The position numbers and the translations under genes were made by a program. Shown one piece after another: positions 8,092 to 15,241 of a stretch of DNA of 64,000 bases. How positions within the stretch are numbered: position 1 is the stretch's first letter; each line of letters begins with the position of its first letter. This stretch comes from Paludibacter sp963678465 (GTDB taxonomy: Bacteria; Bacteroidota; Bacteroidia; Bacteroidales; Paludibacteraceae). The stretch lies in contig OY782858.1 in assembly GCA_963678465.1 (NCBI GenBank), positions 2,232,001 to 2,296,000 on the forward strand, in the 5' to 3' direction. A model generated the notes under the pieces. It saw only the letters and a list, made by a program, of their open reading frames with translations, did no database searches and was not told where the DNA came from.

Positions 8092-9270
8092 TCACCCCGT
8101 CTTTTTATATAACGTATTTCTTTTCTGGTATAATGTTATTCCAATATTTTTATCTTTCCACTCCTTAATTTCAGATATCTTTATTTTTGTCATTGTTTGT
8201 TTTGTTTGCTCAAAATCAGATTCACCTATCAAACAAGAGATACATAAACAAAGGTCTGTAATACCAACAGTTTTATTTTCTTTGACTATACTTTTATATT
8301 TTCCAAAGCAGGATTCAATAATGTCTGAACTACAAAGAATCGTTGCTTCTTGTTCCATTTTTTGAATTGTTTCGTGAAAGTATTGGCAAACTTTTTCTCT
8401 AATTTTTACACTTCTTTCATCGTTGTGGTTCTCTAATAACTTAAGGGACTGATTCATAGTTTGTTTGTTGAATCCTTTGTTTTTAAGTAATTGTTGTATC
8501 TTATTTAGAGTTCCAAGTATTGAAGTTGTTTGTTGAATTAACTCGCTATAATTATTTACAAATGCAACCTTTTCACGTTCATCGTCGCTTAATTGATTGT
8601 TTTCAAGCAGATTAATCATTTTACTTCCCCAGTTAAACAACGGTGTTAGATTCATAAATCGGCTTACAATACGTTGATTTGGTGGTATAATATGTGCAAA
8701 TTTGCTCATAGACAATCTGCCTCTCATTCCGGAAAGCTGCTTAGTGTAGGACTCAAAATCGTCTTGTTTTTCTAAGGTCTCTTTGATTATCCATGAAAAT
8801 TTATGACCAACATCCTCTATATGTTTTAATCCCAATTGACTGTATGTGCTTTTTAGGTTGTTCCCATTATCAGATAAAACATAAAGTATCTGGTCTATAT
8901 CAATACAACTTTTTATTTCCGATTCAATATCATTTGCTTTCCAGGATTCCGAACTCTTTAGAACAACCGGAACTAAATCTTTATACGTCAGCGCTCTACC
9001 CAGATTCTGTTTGCTTGCCGGCACTGCCATTATTGCCAATAACTTCTTATTGCCAAACTGAATGCTTTCATCTATAATTAAAATCCATTTTTCATTAGTA
9101 TAAAAGTCTTTATCTCTAAAATTGGCAATACCCTGCTTCTTAACCCAATTCAGAACTGTAACATGTGATGGTACTCTCAAATTTAAATTAAAACTAATAT
9201 TCATGATAAAAAATATCTTACTCACCGATCGGAAACTAACTCCACTACAATTAATTAGCATTATTGCCAT
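8092..9270 (-). CDS. DDE transposase, catalytic part (copy 1)
   Basis: 392 residues from the first ATG, but the same frame is open upstream to 9360 and is probably reached by frameshifting from the 9521 frame, giving a 476-residue protein. Likely catalytic acidic residues (numbered from the ATG): Asp67 in LIIDESIQFG, Asp134 in YVLSDNGNN and Glu319 in SSDIIESCFGKYK, as in RNase H-fold transposases. An N-terminal helix-turn-helix-like stretch (VSFRSVSKIF... VPSHVTVLNWVKKQG) probably binds the ends. It cuts and rejoins DNA for movement of the element. The amino-acid sequence is the same as the copy at 11518-12696. Confidence 0.9.
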   Translation of the reverse strand: MAIMLINCSGVSFRSVSKIFFIMNISFNLNLRVPSHVTVLNWVKKQGIANFRDKDFYTNEKWILIIDESIQFGNKKLLAIMAVPASKQNLGRALTYKDLVPVVLKSSESWKANDIESEIKSCIDIDQILYVLSDNGNNLKSTYSQLGLKHIEDVGHKFSWIIKETLEKQDDFESYTKQLSGMRGRLSMSKFAHIIPPNQRIVSRFMNLTPLFNWGSKMINLLENNQLSDDEREKVAFVNNYSELIQQTTSILGTLNKIQQLLKNKGFNKQTMNQSLKLLENHNDERSVKIREKVCQYFHETIQKMEQEATILCSSDIIESCFGKYKSIVKENKTVGITDLCLCISCLIGESDFEQTKQTMTKIKISEIKEWKDKNIGITLYQKRNTLYKKTG

Positions 9271-9323
9271 TTGAATAATAGTAGTAGAATAAGTGTGATG
9301 TTTAGGACGTTCTTTTATGGATA

Positions 9324-9521
9324 TTATTGACTTATTATTCCGTTCAATTTGTCTTTCACTTTTTTTAAATCAGATTCTAATTTATCTGCTCTTAATTTAT
9401 GGGAAATTGATTTCACTTTCCATTCATCTCTGCTAATAATCAATTCCTTTATTTTCTTTTTCAGCTGTTTGTTATCCTTTGACCGTTGAATTGATTTTGC
9501 TTTCCAATCAGTTGTTTCCAT
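9324..9521 (-). CDS. Transposase N-terminal coiled-coil frame (copy 1)
   Basis: 65 residues, very rich in Lys, with two WKxKS units (DWKAKSIQRSKDNKQLKKKI and DEWKVKSI), predicted coiled coil. Codons 52-54 read TTA AAA AAA, and the mRNA has seven A then G (plus-strand T run 9360-9366). A -1 slip after Lys54 enters the frame that continues without stop for 30 codons into the transposase ATG at 9270. The fused protein would be 476 residues, a usual size for such transposases. Alone, this short product could regulate transposition. Confidence 0.8.
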   Translation of the reverse strand: METTDWKAKSIQRSKDNKQLKKKIKELIISRDEWKVKSISHKLRADKLESDLKKVKDKLNGIISQ

Positions 9522-9759
9522 AAGTATATTTTTTCTGCAAATATAAATAAAAGGAACGAATATATTATTACATTAATGTATATTTTTTACACCCCACCTG
9601 TTAGGTCTGAAAAGAAGAAAGTTAATGTCATTATCGTTGTTCGGGGTTGCCATTTGCAGTAAGTATGGTGGAGTTGTTGGGGGTAAAAGTTTGATTTTTA
9701 TAGTTACCGGAGGGTTAATTGTCGGTGAATTAAATTTATTGATTATTTTTGTGGACAGT

Positions 9760-9810
9760 GTTGACTGTTTCGATCGGTGTGCTGATTTCATACAGGTCGA
9801 AACGGTCAAC
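9760..9810. repeat. Inverted repeat upstream of the four-helix-bundle gene
   Basis: GTTGACTGTTTCGA (9760-9773) faces TCGAAACGGTCAAC (9797-9810): 14-bp arms with one G-T position and a 23-nt loop. It ends 28 bp before the start codon at 9839, so it could be an operator or mRNA hairpin. Confidence 0.5.
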
Positions 9811-9838
9811 GACTTCAACCACCTTAAAAAAGACAGTT

Positions 9839-10411
9839 ATGGAAAATCAGTTCAGAGAAGATGGATTTATCCCAAAACATGGGGGTTATGAAAATCTGAT
9901 TACCTTCCAGAAAGCCGATATCATATTTCACGGCACTAAGTTTTTTTGCAACAAATATATCAGTAAATTTGACCGTACTTTCGACCAAATGGTGCAGGCT
10001 GCCCGTTCGGGCAAAATGAATATCCTTGAAGCAAGTGAAGCTTCGGCCACTTCCAAAGAAACGGAAATAAAGCTAACCAATGTAGCCAGAGCATCCTTAA
10101 AAGAGCTCAGAGAAGATTATAAGGATTTTATAATCTCCAACAAACTTACTTTTTGGGATAAAACACACCCTTACTACAATGCTCTTACACAAAAGCATCT
10201 TGTGTTGAACCCTACGTATGAACTGTACAAAAAAGGAATTGAAAGTGATAGTCCTGAAGTTGCCGCTAATGTGCTGTATAGTCTGACCAATATCACTCAT
10301 TATATGCTCACTCAACAAATAAAAAGGCTCGAGTCAGATTTTCTGAAAGAAGGCGGTTTGCGCGAACGTATGACCAAAGCAAGAATTGATTACCGGAATA
10401 AGAACAGATAA
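9839..10411 (+). CDS. Four-helix-bundle protein (suffix-domain type)
   Basis: 190 residues from the ATG at 9839 (MENQFREDGFIPKHGGYENL). The frame is open further up to 9749, but those residues are not family-like and overlap a hairpin, so the later start is preferred. It is alpha-helical throughout, with the characteristic YENLITFQKADIIFHGTKFF and DRTFDQMVQAARSGKMNILE (helices 1 and 2), then two more helices. It resembles the Bacteroidota family of four-helix-bundle proteins related to those encoded in 23S rRNA intervening sequences. Biochemical function unknown. It is the first gene of the 1.9-kb segment between the two insertion sequences. Confidence 0.75.
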   Translation: MENQFREDGFIPKHGGYENLITFQKADIIFHGTKFFCNKYISKFDRTFDQMVQAARSGKMNILEASEASATSKETEIKLTNVARASLKELREDYKDFIISNKLTFWDKTHPYYNALTQKHLVLNPTYELYKKGIESDSPEVAANVLYSLTNITHYMLTQQIKRLESDFLKEGGLRERMTKARIDYRNKNR

Positions 10412-10633
10412 AAGAGTGTTCGTTATTTTTCAGTTGATTTTTTTTAATCTATGAGATTTAAGATATGGAGATCACCTGTGTTTAATAAAGTTTTTATGGT
10501 TGGGCGCTTCTGTGCTGTTTTTATCGCTTTCGATTGGTTGGTTACTGCTTAGACCTAAGAGGTTTTGGAAAGCTCTTAGACCAGTTAAAAAAAATAATAA
10601 ATTATACATTAAATTACTTCATTCATTACTATT
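10412..10633. repeat. Intergenic region with a CTAAGAG palindrome
   Basis: CTAAGAG (10555-10561) pairs with CTCTTAG (10573-10579) around a GTTTTGGAAAG loop. It looks like a variant of the CCTAACAGGTTTT...CCTGTTAGG palindrome into which both insertion sequences went. A reading frame here (with LIKFLWLGASVLFLSLSIGW) lacks a start codon and runs through the palindrome, so I do not call it a gene. Confidence 0.5.
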
Positions 10634-11452
10634 ATGATCACAAAAAGGATGCAAATCACTATTTTGAGTGTTTTATTTATCTGTTTGGGCGCAACAGCTC
10701 AGAGTACAAAACAAACTGTGGAAGCTTTGTTGGAAAAGTCGGGTTCGATGACAATGTTTAAAGATATGGACAGCATGATAGAAGCGCAAATTGCCGGGAG
10801 GAAAGCCACATTTGAAAAGGAGGCAGACTTCGAAATGTTCAGCAACACGATGAGGTCGGGTTTTAATGGCACAAAGGCAGAGGGATATTTTATTGAATAT
10901 TTTACGAAATACGCAAACGAAGATAGTCTGAAAAGCATTATCAGACTATATGAGCTGCCTTTGATGCAAGAGATGACAGCATTGGAGAAAGAAGTAGGTG
11001 CGCCATCGAAACAACAGGAAATGCAAAGCTTTATGGCCGGATTGAGCAGCAATCCACCTTCGGCCGAGAGGAGCGAATTGATGAAGCGAATCGATAAAGC
11101 GACAGGTGCCAGCGATATGTTTGTGCAACTGATTAAAAACATGGCATTTTCGATGGCAAGGGGAGCAAATCAGGCGCTGCCTGTTGAAAAACAGCAAGAT
11201 ACCACCGAACTCAACAATATGCTTAAAAATGCTTTTCCTGAAAGTGCAAAAGAGCAGATGGCCAATCAGCTTATGTCGATGTGGTTGTTTAGCTATAAAG
11301 ATGTGGACAACGACAAACTGAATAAATATATTCAAATCTGGGAATCGGCCGAAGGAAAATACAACTCAAAATTAATAGTTTCAGCGTTGGATTATACGTT
11401 TTCGAAGATAGGTGAAGATTTTGGAAAAGTGCTCGGGACTTTTGCAAAATAA
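10634..11452 (+). CDS. Secreted DUF2059-like protein
   Basis: 272 residues with an N-terminal signal peptide (ITILSVLFICLGATAQS, cleavage near residue 23). The remainder is helical and has the general pattern of DUF2059-type periplasmic proteins, such as the later segment DKLNKYIQIWESAEGKYNSK. Function is not known. It lies between the two insertion sequences, 28 bp before the left end of copy 2, and ends intact. An alternative start at the internal Met6 (MQITIL) is possible. Confidence 0.6.
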   Translation: MITKRMQITILSVLFICLGATAQSTKQTVEALLEKSGSMTMFKDMDSMIEAQIAGRKATFEKEADFEMFSNTMRSGFNGTKAEGYFIEYFTKYANEDSLKSIIRLYELPLMQEMTALEKEVGAPSKQQEMQSFMAGLSSNPPSAERSELMKRIDKATGASDMFVQLIKNMAFSMARGANQALPVEKQQDTTELNNMLKNAFPESAKEQMANQLMSMWLFSYKDVDNDKLNKYIQIWESAEGKYNSKLIVSALDYTFSKIGEDFGKVLGTFAK

Positions 11453-11517
11453 TGATATATTTGCGCTTAGCCCTAACAGGTGGGGTGTAAAAAATTTCAG
11501 TTTTTAAAATAATAACT

Positions 11518-12696
11518 TCACCCCGTCTTTTTATATAACGTATTTCTTTTCTGGTATAATGTTATTCCAATATTTTTATCTTTCCACTCCTTAATTTCAG
11601 ATATCTTTATTTTTGTCATTGTTTGTTTTGTTTGCTCAAAATCAGATTCACCTATCAAACAAGAGATACATAAACAAAGGTCTGTAATACCAACAGTTTT
11701 ATTTTCTTTGACTATACTTTTATATTTTCCAAAGCAGGATTCAATAATGTCTGAACTACAAAGAATCGTTGCTTCTTGTTCCATTTTTTGAATTGTTTCG
11801 TGAAAGTATTGGCAAACTTTTTCTCTAATTTTTACACTTCTTTCATCGTTGTGGTTCTCTAATAACTTAAGGGACTGATTCATAGTTTGTTTGTTGAATC
11901 CTTTGTTTTTAAGTAATTGTTGTATCTTATTTAGAGTTCCAAGTATTGAAGTTGTTTGTTGAATTAACTCGCTATAATTATTTACAAATGCAACCTTTTC
12001 ACGTTCATCGTCGCTTAATTGATTGTTTTCAAGCAGATTAATCATTTTACTTCCCCAGTTAAACAACGGTGTTAGATTCATAAATCGGCTTACAATACGT
12101 TGATTTGGTGGTATAATATGTGCAAATTTGCTCATAGACAATCTGCCTCTCATTCCGGAAAGCTGCTTAGTGTAGGACTCAAAATCGTCTTGTTTTTCTA
12201 AGGTCTCTTTGATTATCCATGAAAATTTATGACCAACATCCTCTATATGTTTTAATCCCAATTGACTGTATGTGCTTTTTAGGTTGTTCCCATTATCAGA
12301 TAAAACATAAAGTATCTGGTCTATATCAATACAACTTTTTATTTCCGATTCAATATCATTTGCTTTCCAGGATTCCGAACTCTTTAGAACAACCGGAACT
12401 AAATCTTTATACGTCAGCGCTCTACCCAGATTCTGTTTGCTTGCCGGCACTGCCATTATTGCCAATAACTTCTTATTGCCAAACTGAATGCTTTCATCTA
12501 TAATTAAAATCCATTTTTCATTAGTATAAAAGTCTTTATCTCTAAAATTGGCAATACCCTGCTTCTTAACCCAATTCAGAACTGTAACATGTGATGGTAC
12601 TCTCAAATTTAAATTAAAACTAATATTCATGATAAAAAATATCTTACTCACCGATCGGAAACTAACTCCACTACAATTAATTAGCATTATTGCCAT
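11518..12696 (-). CDS. DDE transposase, catalytic part (copy 2)
   Basis: Same 392 amino acids as the 8092-9270 protein, with Asp67, Asp134 and Glu319 intact. The upstream part of the frame is open to 12786, where the predicted slippage site lies, so the working protein is probably the 476-residue fusion. Exact identity with copy 1 implies recent transposition or gene conversion. Confidence 0.9.
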   Translation of the reverse strand: MAIMLINCSGVSFRSVSKIFFIMNISFNLNLRVPSHVTVLNWVKKQGIANFRDKDFYTNEKWILIIDESIQFGNKKLLAIMAVPASKQNLGRALTYKDLVPVVLKSSESWKANDIESEIKSCIDIDQILYVLSDNGNNLKSTYSQLGLKHIEDVGHKFSWIIKETLEKQDDFESYTKQLSGMRGRLSMSKFAHIIPPNQRIVSRFMNLTPLFNWGSKMINLLENNQLSDDEREKVAFVNNYSELIQQTTSILGTLNKIQQLLKNKGFNKQTMNQSLKLLENHNDERSVKIREKVCQYFHETIQKMEQEATILCSSDIIESCFGKYKSIVKENKTVGITDLCLCISCLIGESDFEQTKQTMTKIKISEIKEWKDKNIGITLYQKRNTLYKKTG

Positions 12697-12749
12697 TTGA
12701 ATAATAGTAGTAGAATAAGTGTGATGTTTAGGACGTTCTTTTATGGATA

Positions 12750-12947
12750 TTATTGACTTATTATTCCGTTCAATTTGTCTTTCACTTTTTTTAAATCAGA
12801 TTCTAATTTATCTGCTCTTAATTTATGGGAAATTGATTTCACTTTCCATTCATCTCTGCTAATAATCAATTCCTTTATTTTCTTTTTCAGCTGTTTGTTA
12901 TCCTTTGACCGTTGAATTGATTTTGCTTTCCAATCAGTTGTTTCCAT
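12750..12947 (-). CDS. Transposase N-terminal coiled-coil frame (copy 2)
   Basis: Same 65 residues as 9324-9521. The seven-A slippery run is the plus-strand T tract at 12786-12792. See the copy 1 entry for the fusion reading. Confidence 0.8.
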   Translation of the reverse strand: METTDWKAKSIQRSKDNKQLKKKIKELIISRDEWKVKSISHKLRADKLESDLKKVKDKLNGIISQ

Positions 12948-13022
12948 AAGTATATTTTTTCTGCAAATATAAATAAAAGGAACGAATATATTATTACATT
13001 AATGTATATTTTTTACACCCCA

Positions 13023-13049
13023 CCTAACAGGTTTTAAAAACCTGTTAGG
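13023..13049. repeat. Dispersed palindrome CCTAACAG...CTGTTAGG (IS target)
   Basis: A 27-bp element: CCTAACAGGTTTT, then AAAAACCTGTTAGG. The arms pair for at least 11 bp and can act as a hairpin or terminator. Half-copies flank IS copy 1 (8046-8053 and 9598-9605) and the left of IS copy 2 (11472-11479); a diverged copy is at 10555-10579. Confidence 0.85.
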
Positions 13050-13065
13050 TCTGAATAACAGCGAT

Positions 13066-13517
13066 ATGATTAAAATTGAAAAGATAACCGAAAACAAGAA
13101 GCAGTTCTTTGCGCTTTTGTTGCTGGCCGACGAGCAGGAGGATATGATTGACCGGTATTTGCAGTCCGGCGATATGTTTGCTTTGTACAACGACTGCCGG
13201 TTGAAAAGTGTATGCGTTGTATTGCCGATAGACGGCGACAGCTGTGAGTTGAAAAATATAGCAACTTATCCTGAACATCAGGGCAAAGGTTATGGCCGGG
13301 CATTGATACAGTTTATTTCCGACTATTATAAAACCGACTATAAAACAATGCTTGTAGGCACAGGCGAAACGCCCGCCATCCTGTCGTTTTACGAAAGTTG
13401 CGGATTCAGCATATCCCACAGGCTCAGGAATTTCTTTACGACAATTACGATCATCCTATGTTCGAAGGCGATATACAGCTTGTGGATATGATTTATCTGA
13501 AAAAGGAATTAGTATGA
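13066..13517 (+). pseudogene. GNAT-family acetyltransferase with a frameshift near its end
   Basis: The first frame (13066-13491) has the GNAT fold: ELKNIATYPEHQGKGYGRAL includes the acetyl-CoA loop motif (Q/R-x-x-G-x-G/A, here QGKGYG), and ILSFYESCGF is the usual motif B end. After HRLRNFF the frame changes to unrelated residues, whereas a neighbouring frame continues with YDNYDHPMFEGDIQLVDMIY to a stop at 13515-13517, which is the normal ending of this group. Adding one T in the tract at 13431-13437 restores a protein of about 150 residues. So this is either a recent frameshift mutation or a sequencing error. Substrate unknown. It lies directly after IS copy 2. Confidence 0.75.
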
Positions 13518-13828
13518 TCAGTGAATAGACAAACCTTTAAAAACACTCTCATAGAAATTATCACAGAAAAAGCTTAAAGCCACACATTTTTTGTTATTGC
13601 ATTTGGCTAAAGCCAATATTTTTGTTGAATTCAGTTGTCCCTCGGGCATTCGACCGGGACAACTCATATCCCCTACAAAAAAATTGAAGCAATTCAATGA
13701 CCAAGGATAATGCAGAACATGCTTCCCACTTTGCTCCGGAATAAAAAGACGGTGATCTTGATTTAAAAGCACCCTTTTTTACTTACAATACCCCGTGTAC
13801 TCATCATTTTTCACAAGAAAAATATAAA

Positions 13829-13844
13829 TGTGATGAATATCACA
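13829..13844. promoter_or_regulatory. CRP/FNR-family operator-like palindrome
   Basis: TGTGATGAATATCACA fits the CRP-type pattern TGTGA-N6-TCACA exactly and extends to ATGTGAT/ATCACAT. It is centred about 130 bp before the -7 element of the secreted-protein gene at 14022. Confidence 0.5.
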
Positions 13845-13964
13845 TAACAAACAACTACCTATTAATCAACATACAAACATCTGAATTAAGCACAAAGTAG
13901 CATAAAAACAACTTTGGATGAACAAAAAAACAACACTAAGTGTTATTTTTACAATATGTTTGTG

Positions 13965-13972
13965 TATCTTTG
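13965..13972 (+). promoter_or_regulatory. -7 promoter element TATCTTTG
   Basis: A perfect TAnnTTTG, 49 bp before the ATG at 14022. The -33 element is not clear; the palindrome AACACTAAGTGTT (13932-13944) covers the place where it would be, so a regulator could act there. Confidence 0.7.
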
Positions 13973-14021
13973 ACACCAACTAAAAATAAAACCAAATTAA
14001 TCACTTAAAAAAATTACAATC

Positions 14022-15176
14022 ATGAAAAAATCAATTACCCTTTTAATTTTATTTGCTACCACATTTCTGTTTGCGCAACAGGCAATGGCGCTTACTTACA
14101 ACGTAACAGTTCCTGCAGGTACAGATGCCTGTTGGATTGTAGGCGAAATGACCGGCTGGAGCTTTAAAAACCGAATGACTAAAGTGGATGCAACACATTT
14201 TACAATTGACCTACCGAATGCAAAGGAGACTGATGGCTATAAGTATTGGGCCGGACCAGACTGGAAATACGAAGAAGCCGATGCTAATGGCGTAAAACTT
14301 CCGGACAACCGCACATGGGCTCAAAATGATGTCGTTGCATCGTGGTTAGTACCATTCACTTTGCATGAAGGAGATTTAAAAATTGCTGTTTTAACTCCAC
14401 CATCAACTGTTGAATGTTATATCACCGGTTCGTACAACTATTGGGCAGAACCATCAGCAGCATCAAAAATGACAAAAGTGCAAACAATTCCTGAAGGAGT
14501 AGTATTTGAAATAACAATTCACACAGTAGATTCTACTGCCGAAGAGTTTCAGTTTGCATCTGGTCCGGGCTGGAGCTACAAACAAAAGACACCGGCAGGC
14601 AATTTTAAATTTTCGGTAGAAGAGCCATTCTATGCAGTAGAAGAATTTGAGGTTTTATACGATCCTGCAAAAATTGGAACCATTCAAATAACAGCAACTG
14701 TTCCGGCTGGTACTGAACGGGTATGGATTGTAGGCGCATTAGGATGGGATATGGAAAAAGGCATTGAAGGCGTTAAGAATTCAGATGGAACTTTCACTAT
14801 GTCGGTACCAAATTCAATGGTGGTAAACTACAGATGCTACAATCAACTCGATTGGGGAAACTACGAAACAGATGAAGCAGGTGGCGAACGCGTAGCAAGA
14901 GTTGCCTCGTTCGAAACCAATCCAAACATAATTGAAGTGCTGGGCTGGAAAAAAGTAGTAAGCGGAATCAACAACCTGCAAATGGACAACAATGTTTATT
15001 CAAGCAATGGAATCCTTACTATTGAAGGTGTAAATGCTCAGGTAGAAGTATTTGATATTAGCGGACGATTGCTGCAACAAGCCAAAACAACAGGAACTTT
15101 CAATTCCGAAAAACTAAATCGCGGACTTTATATATTACGCGTAGATGGGAAAACAGCCAAAACAATGGTTCAATAA
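14022..15176 (+). CDS. Secreted repeat protein with type IX secretion sorting domain
   Basis: 384 residues. Signal peptide about 1-23 (ITLLILFATTFLFAQQAMA). Three related beta-sandwich repeats start near residues 26, 125 and 225, each with a Y/I-N/T-VTVPAGT-like or VECYITGSYN start and a Trp-rich core (ACWIVGEMTGW, CYITGSYNYW, RVWIVGALGW). They resemble starch- or glycogen-binding modules (SusE/F or CBM20-like) but I cannot fix the family. The last 75 residues (VFDISGRLLQQAKTTGTFNS ... LNRGLYILRV) are a T9SS type A sorting domain, so the protein is exported across the outer membrane and released or attached. Likely carbohydrate binding at the cell surface (inference). Confidence 0.85.
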   Translation: MKKSITLLILFATTFLFAQQAMALTYNVTVPAGTDACWIVGEMTGWSFKNRMTKVDATHFTIDLPNAKETDGYKYWAGPDWKYEEADANGVKLPDNRTWAQNDVVASWLVPFTLHEGDLKIAVLTPPSTVECYITGSYNYWAEPSAASKMTKVQTIPEGVVFEITIHTVDSTAEEFQFASGPGWSYKQKTPAGNFKFSVEEPFYAVEEFEVLYDPAKIGTIQITATVPAGTERVWIVGALGWDMEKGIEGVKNSDGTFTMSVPNSMVVNYRCYNQLDWGNYETDEAGGERVARVASFETNPNIIEVLGWKKVVSGINNLQMDNNVYSSNGILTIEGVNAQVEVFDISGRLLQQAKTTGTFNSEKLNRGLYILRVDGKTAKTMVQ

Positions 15177-15195
15177 AGGTATAAAAGATTGATTA

Positions 15196-15232
15196 GGAAG
15201 TGAGCGACCTGTTTGCTCACTTCCTTTTTTTT
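15196..15232 (+). terminator. Rho-independent terminator after the T9SS cargo gene
   Basis: GGAAGTGAGC (15196-15205) pairs perfectly with GCTCACTTCC (15215-15224), followed by eight T. It lies 20 bp after the stop and just ahead of the converging OmpA-like gene. Confidence 0.9.
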
Positions 15233-15241
15233 ATCCTCGAT

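Larger units (their letters stand above)
8054..9597 (-). mobile_element. Insertion sequence, copy 1 (1,544 bp)
   Basis: The ends are inverted repeats of 16 bp, GTGGGGTGTAAAAAAT. Inside are a short coiled-coil frame and a DDE transposase frame, joined by a predicted -1 frameshift. Its length and the encoded proteins are identical to those of copy 2 at 11480-13023. The left flank is CTAACAG (8047-8053) but the right flank is its reverse complement CTGTTAG (9598-9604), so there is no ordinary target duplication here. I do not assign an IS family. Confidence 0.93.
11480..13023 (-). mobile_element. Insertion sequence, copy 2 (1,544 bp)
   Basis: Identical in length, ends and protein content to copy 1, in the same orientation. 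It is flanked by a 7-bp direct repeat CTAACAG (11473-11479 and 13024-13030), which is the likely target duplication. The right flank continues as an intact palindrome (13023-13049), showing the target was the left arm of that palindrome. Copies 1 and 2 together bracket the four-helix-bundle and DUF2059-like genes like a composite transposon. Confidence 0.93.
13518..14021. other. Long intergenic region: dispersed repeat hairpins and a regulated promoter
   Basis: It holds TTGGCTAAAGCCAA (13603-13616) and a hairpin GTTGTCCC/GGGACAAC (13634-13641 with 13656-13663), both typical of dispersed non-coding repeats in Bacteroidota. After these come a CRP-type palindrome (13829-13844), the palindrome AACACTAAGTGTT (13932-13944) and a -7 element (13965-13972) serving the gene at 14022. 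An 84-codon minus-strand frame across the repeats is judged non-coding. Confidence 0.6.

Noticed and set aside
9760..9810. Integron attC site
   Set aside because: The inverted repeat lacks the RYYYAAC/GTTRRRY core sites in the right order and there is no integrase nearby.
10470..10624. Membrane-like reading frame before the DUF2059-like gene
   Set aside because: It lacks a start codon and reads through the CTAAGAG hairpin; more likely intergenic.
13518..13772. Minus-strand 84-codon reading frame
   Set aside because: It crosses two palindromes typical of dispersed non-coding repeats and shows no protein-like pattern or start signal.
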